Part shown: positions 1 through 9,583 of the stretch, in pieces | Layout of the letters: every line of letters begins with the position of its first letter | How positions within the stretch are numbered: position 1 is the first letter of the stretch | Source of the DNA: Sorghum bicolor | Taxonomy: Eukaryota; Streptophyta; Magnoliopsida; Poales; Poaceae | Direction of reading: 5' to 3' | DNA length: 64,000 bases | Assembly: GCF_000003195.3 (NCBI RefSeq) | Contig: NC_012870.2 | Location: forward strand, 48,486,967 to 48,550,966 | Notes under the pieces: model-generated | What the model was told of the DNA's origin: nothing | Database searches by the model: none | What the model saw: the letters and a program-made list of their open reading frames with translations, nothing else | Translations under genes and position numbers: made by a program

Positions 1-1076
1 CTATGACAGATTTGAATTGTCTTAGATGTAGACTTTTCTAGTAGTCTATGTTTCACAAGAGTTAAACTAGAAAAGGACCAGAATCACCAAATAAAAGTAT
101 CTCAAGTGAAGGATCTGAGTACACCATTGCAGAGAGCTCGTCTAGACAATCAAGACAGACATATCATTTGCCATATTTGGAGCACCGAAGAGAAAGTCCT
201 CGATGGATATGACTTAGAAGACTTTAGAAGACCCTAGAACCATCATCATCACAAGACCAGGGACTAAACCGACAAGATTCTGACTAAACCGACAAGATTA
301 TATAGCTCTGTGAAATAATCTTTTTCTAGAGATTTATCCAGAAGCTGAGAAAGAAAAGAATCCATCCACGATATGACTCATTGTGCAAACGGATGAGAAA
401 GTGGCACTAGAAGGACGCAAAAGACACCAGAAGGCTAGGGAACAAAGCAGAGGCTTGGCGGCTACCAGATGGGGCCGACCGACCCCATATGCCAGGCCGA
501 TTGGCCTAGGTGGGTCCCACCAGTCATCCTCCTTCGTGTGACGACTTCCAACCGAACTCTATGACACATGTCAACTACTGTTTTAAGTTGGTTTGATCCG
601 AGGGCTGCGGTTCATCCCACTGAGCTCTATAAGCAGAGGCAGACCCCCCCTTCTGAGGCAGCTCCTTAATTAGCTACATCCAGAGCAGAAATTAGAGTTT
701 CATCAAGTAGAGAAGTAGAGGTCCCTTTAGATCTTCTAGTTCTAGTTCTAGTTCATCTAGTTGAAGTTGTCTAGTTCATCATGTAGTTTAACTAATTGTA
801 AACTAGAGATCGGGAAGAGAGGAGAGGAGAGAGAGCTGAGGAGGAGCCAGATGTGTCAGATCTTCCTTGATATTGTACTTTTGCAGCATCAGGTTCATCT
901 TGAGCAATCTCTAGGTTCTTCATCATTTATTTCTAAGTACTTATTTAATTTCAGTTCTTGCTTTAATATATTTACTCGATCTCCGCTCGTATTGAGTGCT
1001 CTAGTTATTCTAGGTAATTAGAGTAGTAAGCGCTAGTGTAGACGGGCGTTTAGATTAGGGTTTACCTGAGTTGCGC
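1..1076. repeat. First copy of a duplicated block
   Basis: This block is repeated at 2324-3400 with a constant offset of 2323 bases. By eye the copies agree throughout except for two single-T losses in the last 35 bases before the N gap: GACGGGCG here against GACGTGGCG there, and GAGTTGCGC against GAGTTTGCGC. The left limit is unknown because the block starts at the window edge. The short open frame at 761-1021 is identical in both copies and has no coding character. The block contains a TATA-like CTCTATAAGCAGAG near 627 and is probably LTR sequence (see 2324-3782). Confidence 0.9.
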
Positions 1077-1176
1077 NNNNNNNNNNNNNNNNNNNNNNNN
1101 NNNNNNNNNNNNNNNNNNNNNNNNNNNNNNNNNNNNNNNNNNNNNNNNNNNNNNNNNNNNNNNNNNNNNNNNNNNN
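1077..1176. other. Assembly gap of exactly 100 N
   Basis: Exactly 100 N characters, the usual placeholder for a gap of unknown size. The true length is therefore unknown, and the flanking duplicated block suggests the scaffold join here may be wrong. Confidence 0.98.
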
Positions 1177-1234
1177 AAAATGTATCAAAGGTGCTGTCAC
1201 AAGCTAGTGCTACTTCTGCCTTCAAAAAAAAAAA

Positions 1235-1543
1235 GCTAGTGCTACTTCTACATTCCTGAAGAATGTTGGTCTTGAAACACCAGGATCAAATTCTGCTGCA
1301 TCAGTTGTAAAAGAAGCACAGCTTTGGGACCAGCTATAGGCAGAGAAGACAAGGGCTGATCTACTTCAACAAGAAGTTGAAAACCTGAACAAGAAAGGTG
1401 AAGAAACAGTAAAAACATTGGCCAAGACCCAAGAATTAATGCAAAAGACCCAGCAAGACATGGAGGAGTTCAAGAAGAAGCAAGAAGCTAATGATCTGCT
1501 CCTTCAGCGCATCTTGAACCTCAACTCCGGTAATAGAACCTAA
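1235..1543 (+). pseudogene. C-terminal tail of a Ptta/En-Spm type transposase, broken
   Basis: One frame runs from 1235 to the stop TAA at 1541. After a short linker it reads a charged coiled coil with heptad-like L, V and E/K spacing (starting AEKTRADLLQQEVENLNKK) and ends in LLLQRILNLNSG. A long coiled coil at the C-terminus is usual for the plant transposase family found in CACTA elements (Transposase_24/Ptta), and the 47.2-48.5 kb gene is of that family. An in-frame TAG at 1337-1339 breaks the frame. A 15-base direct repeat (GCTAGTGCTACTTCT) around an A-run lies upstream at 1203-1249. The N-terminal part would lie in the gap. Family assignment is from sequence style, not from a search. 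Confidence 0.5.
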
Positions 1544-2323
1544 TGGTGCTGAGTAGTGCAGATATGTCTCTGGTGTGTGTTGCTTCACTTGTGAACCTGG
1601 TACCTTTGCTTGCGAACTAATTTGTGTGAACTTGTATTTCCCATGTGTTTGGGAAATTTGTTGTGAACTTGTAGTTCCCATGTGTTTGGGAACTTTGTGA
1701 ACTTGTAGTTCCCATGTGTGTGGGAACTTGGTTGTATTAACATCTATTCTATGTTGTATGATGTATGAACCTTAGTTTATGCTTGATCTATCAGCTTGTG
1801 CTGGATGTGTGCTTCATAAGTTGTGTCTCCGGATTGGTTGCTGAGGCTGGTCACGAATGGTATCTGAGCATAACTTCAATGAAGAAAATGAATTGGTCAC
1901 ATTTCTCTTGCAAAAATGAAATTATCAAATTTCTATGACGAATACAATGGTCACTGAAGTAACAGATTCCACGTCACTGCTCGTGTGCTGCCACGTCAAC
2001 GCTCACGTGCTGCAATGAAAACGCACAAAGGCACGCCACGTGTCAACCAGTGAACTGAACACGTGTCAACCTCAAAGCCATACACATGTCAACATTGCGG
2101 TTCGACACGTGTCATCATCTCCATCATACACGTGTATGCTCCAACGTCGACTGAAACTGTTCCATGACGGTGATAAATTCGTCATGTATGTGACAATATC
2201 TAATATATGTGACGAAGTACACAAAATTGTCAATGCACAATAGCTATGACGCTACAAAGGTGATGAAGAGGGTTTCGTCATAACTTCATCATAGATATAT
2301 TTCATTGACGTTTCTTGCCATTA
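1544..2323. other. Non-coding, with clustered ACACGTGTCAAC-like motifs
   Basis: No gene seen. From about 1985 to 2135 a short motif recurs in one orientation: CACGTCAAC, CACGTGTCAAC (twice), CACATGTCAAC, CACGTGTCATC and CACGTGTATG. Dense short direct motifs next to a Ptta-type gene end resemble the subterminal repeats of CACTA elements. No CACTA terminus is visible here. Near 1638-1720 the string GTGAACTTGTAGTTCCCATGTG is also repeated in slightly varied form. Confidence 0.4.
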
Positions 2324-3782
2324 CTATGACAGATTTGAATTGTCTTAGATGTAGACTTTTCTAGTAGTCTATGTTTCACAAGAGTTAAACTAGAAAAGGA
2401 CCAGAATCACCAAATAAAAGTATCTCAAGTGAAGGATCTGAGTACACCATTGCAGAGAGCTCGTCTAGACAATCAAGACAGACATATCATTTGCCATATT
2501 TGGAGCACCGAAGAGAAAGTCCTCGATGGATATGACTTAGAAGACTTTAGAAGACCCTAGAACCATCATCATCACAAGACCAGGGACTAAACCGACAAGA
2601 TTCTGACTAAACCGACAAGATTATATAGCTCTGTGAAATAATCTTTTTCTAGAGATTTATCCAGAAGCTGAGAAAGAAAAGAATCCATCCACGATATGAC
2701 TCATTGTGCAAACGGATGAGAAAGTGGCACTAGAAGGACGCAAAAGACACCAGAAGGCTAGGGAACAAAGCAGAGGCTTGGCGGCTACCAGATGGGGCCG
2801 ACCGACCCCATATGCCAGGCCGATTGGCCTAGGTGGGTCCCACCAGTCATCCTCCTTCGTGTGACGACTTCCAACCGAACTCTATGACACATGTCAACTA
2901 CTGTTTTAAGTTGGTTTGATCCGAGGGCTGCGGTTCATCCCACTGAGCTCTATAAGCAGAGGCAGACCCCCCCTTCTGAGGCAGCTCCTTAATTAGCTAC
3001 ATCCAGAGCAGAAATTAGAGTTTCATCAAGTAGAGAAGTAGAGGTCCCTTTAGATCTTCTAGTTCTAGTTCTAGTTCATCTAGTTGAAGTTGTCTAGTTC
3101 ATCATGTAGTTTAACTAATTGTAAACTAGAGATCGGGAAGAGAGGAGAGGAGAGAGAGCTGAGGAGGAGCCAGATGTGTCAGATCTTCCTTGATATTGTA
3201 CTTTTGCAGCATCAGGTTCATCTTGAGCAATCTCTAGGTTCTTCATCATTTATTTCTAAGTACTTATTTAATTTCAGTTCTTGCTTTAATATATTTACTC
3301 GATCTCCGCTCGTATTGAGTGCTCTAGTTATTCTAGGTAATTAGAGTAGTAAGCGCTAGTGTAGACGTGGCGTTTAGATTAGGGTTTACCTGAGTTTGCG
3401 CCCAAGTCTCAGGATAGTTGTGATAGCCCTAGAGGTGATAGCTCTATTAGGCCTTTGTAATCTACCATGTTAGGGTTGGTGTTTTGTAGAGCTTTTTGGC
3501 AGCCTTCCCCCGATTACCTCCTTCCTAATCTTTTGGAGAGTTGGAAAGGTACTGCTGCTCCGAAGTAAGTAAAATAGAGTAAGACATTGATTAGATTGAA
3601 CCATTTAGAAAACCCTAAAATCCCTCTCTACCCTATAATTATTCTTCCCTTGGATGTTCCTAATTCTTCTAGTCCACTTTACGTTCTCTGTGGAAATCAA
3701 TACTCTCAAATACTCCTGGGTAAAGGCTACATTGGTATTCATGCGCTTGCAGTTTTTTTTTGTGCGTTTAAAATGCCCAACA
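2324..3782 (+). mobile_element. LTR-like segment (family G), second copy of the duplicated block
   Basis: The first 1077 bases duplicate 1-1076. The segment contains a TATA-like element near 2950 and ends in AAAATGCCCAACA at 3782. That ending, and the preceding text about a long-distance conserved LTR tail, resemble the 3' end of the element B LTR, which finishes ACCCAACA before its primer binding site. No primer binding site follows here, so a solo or truncated LTR is likely. The left boundary is not certain. Confidence 0.45.
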
Positions 3783-3948
3783 GTGATTCACTAGAAGCAG
3801 CACCATGACAGGGCGGTGTGGTGTTTAAAACACCTGATGAATGACATCGTGAGCCAAGTTGAGGTAAGAAATTCTTCTATTCCATAGTGATTCCTGTATA
3901 TTATTGTAATACTTCTGATGGGGCTTCCTGTTGTCTCTAGAGCATCGC
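3783..3948. other. Short unassigned stretch
   Basis: No coding sequence or repeat structure recognised between the G-type LTR end and the B1 LTR fragment. Confidence 0.4.
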
Positions 3949-4976
3949 TGTTGACACTTCTAACACCATTTAACCTATGTTGTCATCTCTAGCATGGCGC
4001 TAGAAGTATTGGTATAAAAACTGCTCCTCTAATAAAATAAATATAGGATCCACAAGCGTACAGATTAAATACCATTGCAGCACTTCACCGGGAAGTATTG
4101 TAGGTATCATTATTTATATTTAGCTCAAGGGAAAGAACTAAGGACTTAAATAATGAGATGAACTTGCAAAATATGACTACTTATGAGTGATGGGTTGCAT
4201 AGTCACATACTTGGCAGATGGGTAAACCATGATAGATAAATAATATGAAGTATAAAAGCCCAGAGAAAAATCACACAGAGATTAGAGATAGACTACGCAG
4301 CTTAATAGTAGGTCGACGTATGATTAGTTCAAGAGATAGAAAATCCTAAGTAGTTCTAATTTACTAAGTCATTCATCTACTCTAATGCTACACTATTATA
4401 TATAGCACAAAATACTCTTCATCTATGTATAAGGAACATTGCTATAAAAAGCCAAGACATAGCTGGAGTTCCTACGCAACTGTGGTTCAAGCTATCCTAC
4501 AAATGGGGGATGGAATATGAAAGACTCAATAGAACTGTCACTTCCGCGATCTACCACATGACCTGGCCAATAGGGTGTATTTGCAGATAAACGACATCTA
4601 TGCACCATGCTTACATGACATCTATCACCTAACCCTCCCATGAAGAGAGCTAAGCGCTTTGCAAACTTATACATAAACTGATTACCAATTATAACCATAT
4701 CGAACTAGAATAAACTAGAAACATAATAAATAGAAGCATAATGATATTTAGAATAAAGTCACAAGGAAGATACAAGATAATACCAATCCTTGATGATGAA
4801 GATCTAGAAATCCAAGCACAAGCGCCTGACTTATCTTGTCTAAACCTATATAGAACTTGAAGGTTTGGAGTAGCTATTCTAACTCTCTAGTGGAGAAATC
4901 TCTAAACCCTAGCTCTGCTAATAGCTACCTCTAATTCTCAATGGAGAGAATGAATTCCTCCTCTAGGGGGGAGAGA
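3949..4976 (-). mobile_element. LTR fragment B1 (same subfamily as the 27744-29236 LTR)
   Basis: Read on the plus strand it starts TGTTGACACTTCTAACACC and shares ordered blocks with 27744-29236: GTTGTCATC..CTAGCATGGC, CAAGCGTACAGAT, GGTATC.TTATTTATATTT, GACC..CCAATAGG, and GAGCTAAGCGCTTT.CAAACTTATACAT. The element strand is minus, by comparison with element B. It stops abruptly at 4976 where the family X LTR begins; the missing remainder is not found downstream. Confidence 0.75.
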
Positions 4977-7392
4977 TGTAACACCCTAGTGTTAAGCATG
5001 CATTAGGGCTCCATAAATCTACATGAGCATCTCCATGAGCATGAGCATTTCATTCCATGTGCATTTCATATGTGATATGATTTTATGTGCATCTTTAAAT
5101 GTGAATTAAATTGTGATAATTACCATGCTTTGCTTAGAAAGGTTTGTGATGCCTAGATTAAGTTGTTTTATGCTTAAATTAAATTAAGAAATATTAAGTG
5201 GCATTTTTGGAGCACTAGGTTTGAAGGTTTTGATTTAATTCCAAATTTCCCCAAATAAATTTATTTTAAAACCTAGAACTAGCTTTAATTTCTAATTCAA
5301 AATCCATTTAGATTCTTGGGTTGCACCTTAAAACAAAGTTGTAGAGAATTTTTTTGGAACAACTTTTATTTTTAGGGCAACTTCTGAAAATGCTTCTAAA
5401 ATACTCAAAAAAGGTGTTTGAAATCAGTTTAGAAAATAAATTCAAAAAAGGGGGAAAGGAGGGGTGCCTAGATGGGCCACGCACCTCGCTTTCGGCCCAA
5501 CGGCCAAAGCCGGTCAAGCCCGTGACCGCGTCCCCTCCCTCCTCCCGTGCCCGCGTGGACAGGTGCTCACCACCGTGGCCGACCGCGGTAGACCGCGTGC
5601 GCCGTGTGGCGAGAAAGGGGACGACCGCGTCCGCCTCATTCTCCTCTGCCATTCGCACCTCCTCTACCTCCTCCCTTGCTCTCTCCTTGCCTCGCGAGGC
5701 TTGCCAGCGCTGCTGTCACCATTGCCGCCACTGAGCTCCGCCCTTGGCGTTCAACCCCGCCTGCTGTTCCCTTTCTCGATTTCTTCTGGCCGCAGCTATG
5801 CCTTGTCATCCTTGCCTCCGAACGAGCCACCGTGGCCTAGTTGGCGCATGGTGAGGGTCTCTCAACCGTCTTCTTCTTCTCCGGTGTGAACACCATCGCG
5901 GTTCACGCGGACGGCAAGCCGCCATACTCCTACTTCCCTCTTTTCACGCGCACCGCACTCGCCTTGTCTTCGCCAAGCTCGTGCTCACATCGGTTGGTGC
6001 TCTACCGCCGGAGTGCACGGGCTCACCGCCGAGCAGAGCCACCGTGTTGCCATAGCCAGCGACGAGCTTGCTCAGTGGTGGCTCCGACCAGCTCCTCGCG
6101 TGCATCAGGATCGCCTTGGCTCAGGGAGCATGCCAGGGTGCTTGGGGTCGCCAACGGGGTCGCCGGCGGTGAGATCTGGCTCGCCGGAGCTTGGATTCGC
6201 TCGGTGTAGCTGACGGGTGGGGCCAGGGACCCACCTATCTGCCTCGCGGCATGGTCGTCGGTGCACTGCGCTGGGTGCACCTAGCAGATCTAGCCATGAT
6301 TTGATTTTCGTTATTTAATAAATGTTTTGCAGAAAATGTTTTAATACTTTGAAAAATCATAACTTGAGTTCTAGAGCTCAAAAAATGATGAATCAAATTT
6401 TGTTGTACTCTATAAATGTAGATCTACAGCTCTGTGCATTTGCTTGTCATGTTTAAATATCTTTTCTGTGTAGATTTATTTAATACATGAAAATGCTGAG
6501 TTCTTAGCTTCTGTGAAAAATATTGAGGTGAATATTTGCTGTACAAAAGTAATTATTAGTGAATAAATTGCTTGTATGATAATGGTTTATGATTTTTAAT
6601 AAATAATTTGTACATGCAATTAATCTAGAAATTTTTGTAGGGCTTTCTTATGTTACTAAGTAGTTAAGAACAATATGAAATATGTTGTTTGACACTTTTG
6701 CATTTGTAGAATATTTTCCATTAATTATATTAGTGTATTTATGAATTTTGTATAGGCCATGTCACTTGCCCAAATGCAGTAATAAATTTGTGGTAGGCTA
6801 TATGTGTGGTCTGTAGTCTACTGTAATTTTTATGGAATTTATTAAGTAAAAGAAATATATGTTGCTGTTATAGGCCTAATAGGTGAATAGATAAATAATG
6901 GTTATATGTATATTTAAAGATGATTGAATAGTTTGGTGTATCTTTGAAGCATCTCCTTGCTTGCTGGTTTGTCTCAGTAATCTGTAGAAGAGAATGCAAT
7001 AGATGATTAATACTTAAGGTACATGTTCTTGGATGATGTTGACTAGCTAGTAGAAGTAGTATCGTGATTTCCAAGTGTCATAGCTCTTCTCTACCGGAGA
7101 GGAGATATGCACCTACTCGGTAAATGATATATCATGACCATCTAGTGATCATTTGCATGATCATGAACAATGAGCATCCTGCAGCTTCCGCTCACTTAAA
7201 CATACGCATCATACAAGCTCACAGGAGAATGAAGCAATGACCGAGCCCGAGGAGCAGGAGGAGACCCAAGTGCAGGAAGTTCTCAAAGGGGAAGAGCAGG
7301 AAGAGGAGCTGCAAGAGTGCCCGGACCATCGGCCTAGCTCATGTGAGAACAGCAAGCCCCAAAGCATTCTAATTCTCCCTAATTTCTGCTAA

Positions 7393-7394
<2 letters not shown>
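4977..7394 (+). mobile_element. Large LTR of family X, first part (X1)
   Basis: It starts TGTAACACCCTAGTG, the same kind of start as X2 (37915-42958, minus). Both copies have a GC-rich stretch some hundreds of bases in (here 5460-6280), and a shared block CAAGCCCC..AGCATT.TAA.TCTCCC near 7352-7380, corresponding to about 39440-39400 in X2. The overlapping open frames at 5308-6280 run in several frames on both strands and look like GC-rich non-coding LTR sequence. A 51-residue Glu-rich frame at 7237-7392 lies in the part not kept in X2. The LTR is split by the (TA)n tract and element A, and resumes at 21955. Confidence 0.7.
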
Positions 7395-7470
<76 letters not shown>

Positions 7471-7478
7471 CACACACA

Positions 7479-7520
<42 letters not shown>

Positions 7521-7552
7521 CATAAAAGAACACCCTCCCCCCCGCGCGGGAG

Positions 7553-7619
<67 letters not shown>
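7395..7619. repeat. (TA)n microsatellite with a GC-rich island
   Basis: Long runs of TA at 7395-7465 and AT at 7557-7619 are separated by imperfect (TA/CA) sequence and a GC-rich island at about 7522-7556 containing CACCCTCCCCCCCGCGCGGG. It served as the target for element A, whose 5-base duplication ATATA lies inside it. All frames reading IYIYIY here are artefacts of the repeat. Confidence 0.97.
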
Positions 7620-7623
<4 letters not shown>

Positions 7624-8656
7624 GGTGTTTTCCCCGCCCGGGGTCACACCAACGAGTAAATTTGTATGCGTGCTCCCTTTCCCAGATGGTGATGCCAGAA
7701 GACACATAGATTTATCCTGATTCGGCCAAGAGAAGCACCTACGTCCAGCGTGGGGGAGAGAGTTTGTATTATCTTGCACCGAAGTGCTTGTACAGGGGTA
7801 AATACAAGCGTGGTATGAAGTGGATGAGTTCTACTGCGTATGGGTGTCGTCTTTTCTTCTCGTTCTATTCCTGAGTCCCCCCTTTTATAGTTCCAAGGAG
7901 TGACTCAGGGTACATGTATAGATGTCAGAGTAGGGGTCGATAGCAGCATGGAGCGCTGACCTACTCGAGGCTTCCGTACCGGCATGGCTTCGAGCTGTCC
8001 CGTCTTAATAGCCTGGTGATGATTACGCGTGCCCCTGCATTCTGCTCTGTGCGCCGTCTTGTGCTGGCTCGACGGATGCACGCTTGTACGATCCGGCGGC
8101 AAATCCGGAGGAGTGGTTGGGATGTAGTCAGTCGACGCCCAATCCGTCCCCTGGAAGGATCCCTGTCTGGTCGAGGGTTAGATGCCGTACATTATGCTGA
8201 TATCCGGAGCGCTGACTTTAGACGTCTCGAGGGGGTCCCGATGAGACGTCCCATCCTTGTTTCCCGCGCCCTGTCATGCCCTGGGTCGTTCGGCGGGAAG
8301 GCTGCAAAAAGATCGATGGGACGGAAGCCTGTTCCCTATCACGCCTCCCGTGACCTGCGTGTTAGATGGGGAAGCGTCAGGCGCATTTAATGCTCCGACC
8401 CGCGTGCGCGCGTCAGCCGGCGGGCGGCGTCCTTGCGCTCGACACCCCCCGGTTCGCGTGAGCCTGTTCCGTATTCGACGGTATCCAGCGCTCGACGCCA
8501 GATCGATTCGCTCGACGCTATTTCCGTCTTCGAGGTTGCGGTCGTTGGTGGCGGCGCATATGTAAGACTAGAGCATCGAATTGAGGGCCTCGACCTGCGT
8601 ACGGGCAATCTCATAATGCGCATCGCTGAGGGTACCCCTTACCGATACCCTCGACA
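7620..8656 (-). repeat. 3' LTR of element A
   Basis: 1037 bases, TGTCGG..CCTCGACA on the plus strand, same length as the other LTR. On the minus strand a TATA box (TATAAAAGG, plus coordinates 7881-7889) lies about 770 bases after the LTR start. The LTR is GC-rich with many TCGA and CTCGA strings. Confidence 0.95.
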
Positions 8657-8676
8657 GTAGCCCCCGAGTCTCCATT
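8657..8676 (-). promoter_or_regulatory. Polypurine tract of element A
   Basis: Read on the minus strand the sequence immediately before the 3' LTR is GGAGACTCGGGGGCTAC. Its purine-rich core next to the LTR fits the plus-strand primer of reverse transcription. It fixes the element as minus-strand. Confidence 0.75.
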
Positions 8677-9441
8677 TGAGCACAGGCGCTCGAGTGGAGG
8701 CTTCGTTCTTGCGATCGAACTTCCGTGGGGGCACGCGAGCGACCCCGCGGGGGTAGCCCCCGAGCCCTTGAAGGAGTTTTTGACTCCTTCGAGGGTTATA
8801 TTGCCTAGCTTGCAGAAACGCTATCGACGCCAGTGGCGGTAGGTTCTGATCGGCTCGTTTTGCGTGGAGGTTTCGACGTACTCTCGATAGAGCGAGCATC
8901 TTCCACCCCAGGTTGAGTTCCTAGCGGGTAGTCCAAGTGAGAACCTGTGCCCCTTTCGAGGGGGTCAGCTGTAGCCCGGAGGCGTTCTCATAAAGCGGGA
9001 TCGACATGGTCGGGGATACCAGTCTCATTCGATAGAGTCCGGCGGCTCGATGCCTCCCGTCGGGGGGATTCCTCTCGACTGTCTCGACCCTACCTTGGAT
9101 ATCGCCAGCGAGCCCTCGAGGCGGGCCTCAATCTTCGACCGCTCGCTGGGGATCCCTGACTCTGGTGCTCGAGATCGGCTGTCGAACCCTTTCGGCGGGC
9201 CAGCCATCGACCTCTCGAGACTCTCGCGGGTACGCCCCTTGGCTTACAAGGGAAGGAAGTGGCCGTGGCGGTTCGCCTTTCTGCCCGTTGGGCGTGCCTT
9301 TTCAGGTGGGTGACGTTGCGACACTGCGTCGGCGTGGAATTCGGAGCGCCCCGTCTGCGTGAGGATAGAGACGGTTAGGTGGCGCATTTAAGGGAGGGAG
9401 TTACCTTGTTTCTCGGATCTGTCCGTTGGCGGACTGCTGCT

Positions 9442-9449
9442 TATAAATA
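9442..9449 (+). promoter_or_regulatory. TATA box for the plus-strand gene inside element A
   Basis: TATAAATA stands 142 bases upstream of the ATG at 9584, in the orientation of the plus-strand gene and outside the LTR. A CT-rich leader (CATCTTCCTTCCGCCTTCTCGC) follows it. This suggests the gene has its own promoter and does not depend on the LTRs. Confidence 0.5.
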
Positions 9450-9583
9450 CGTCATATCGCCGCCGCTGTTCATCTTCCTTCCGCCTTCTCGCTTTCATCC
9501 TCTTATTGCCTTTGCTCTCTCGCTGCCTCACGCGCGCGTGTACCCCCTCGAGCGGCAGCGGGTCCATCGTCCCTCCAACCAAG

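Noticed and set aside
761..3344. Two identical 86-codon frames as a gene pair
   Set aside because: They are the same frame in the duplicated block, with no protein features.
5308..6280. Several overlapping GC-rich frames in X1
   Set aside because: Long frames occur in many registers on both strands, as expected for GC-rich non-coding LTR sequence; no domain recognised.
7369..7779. Open frames of IYIYIY type on both strands
   Set aside because: They translate the (TA)n microsatellite and have no coding meaning.
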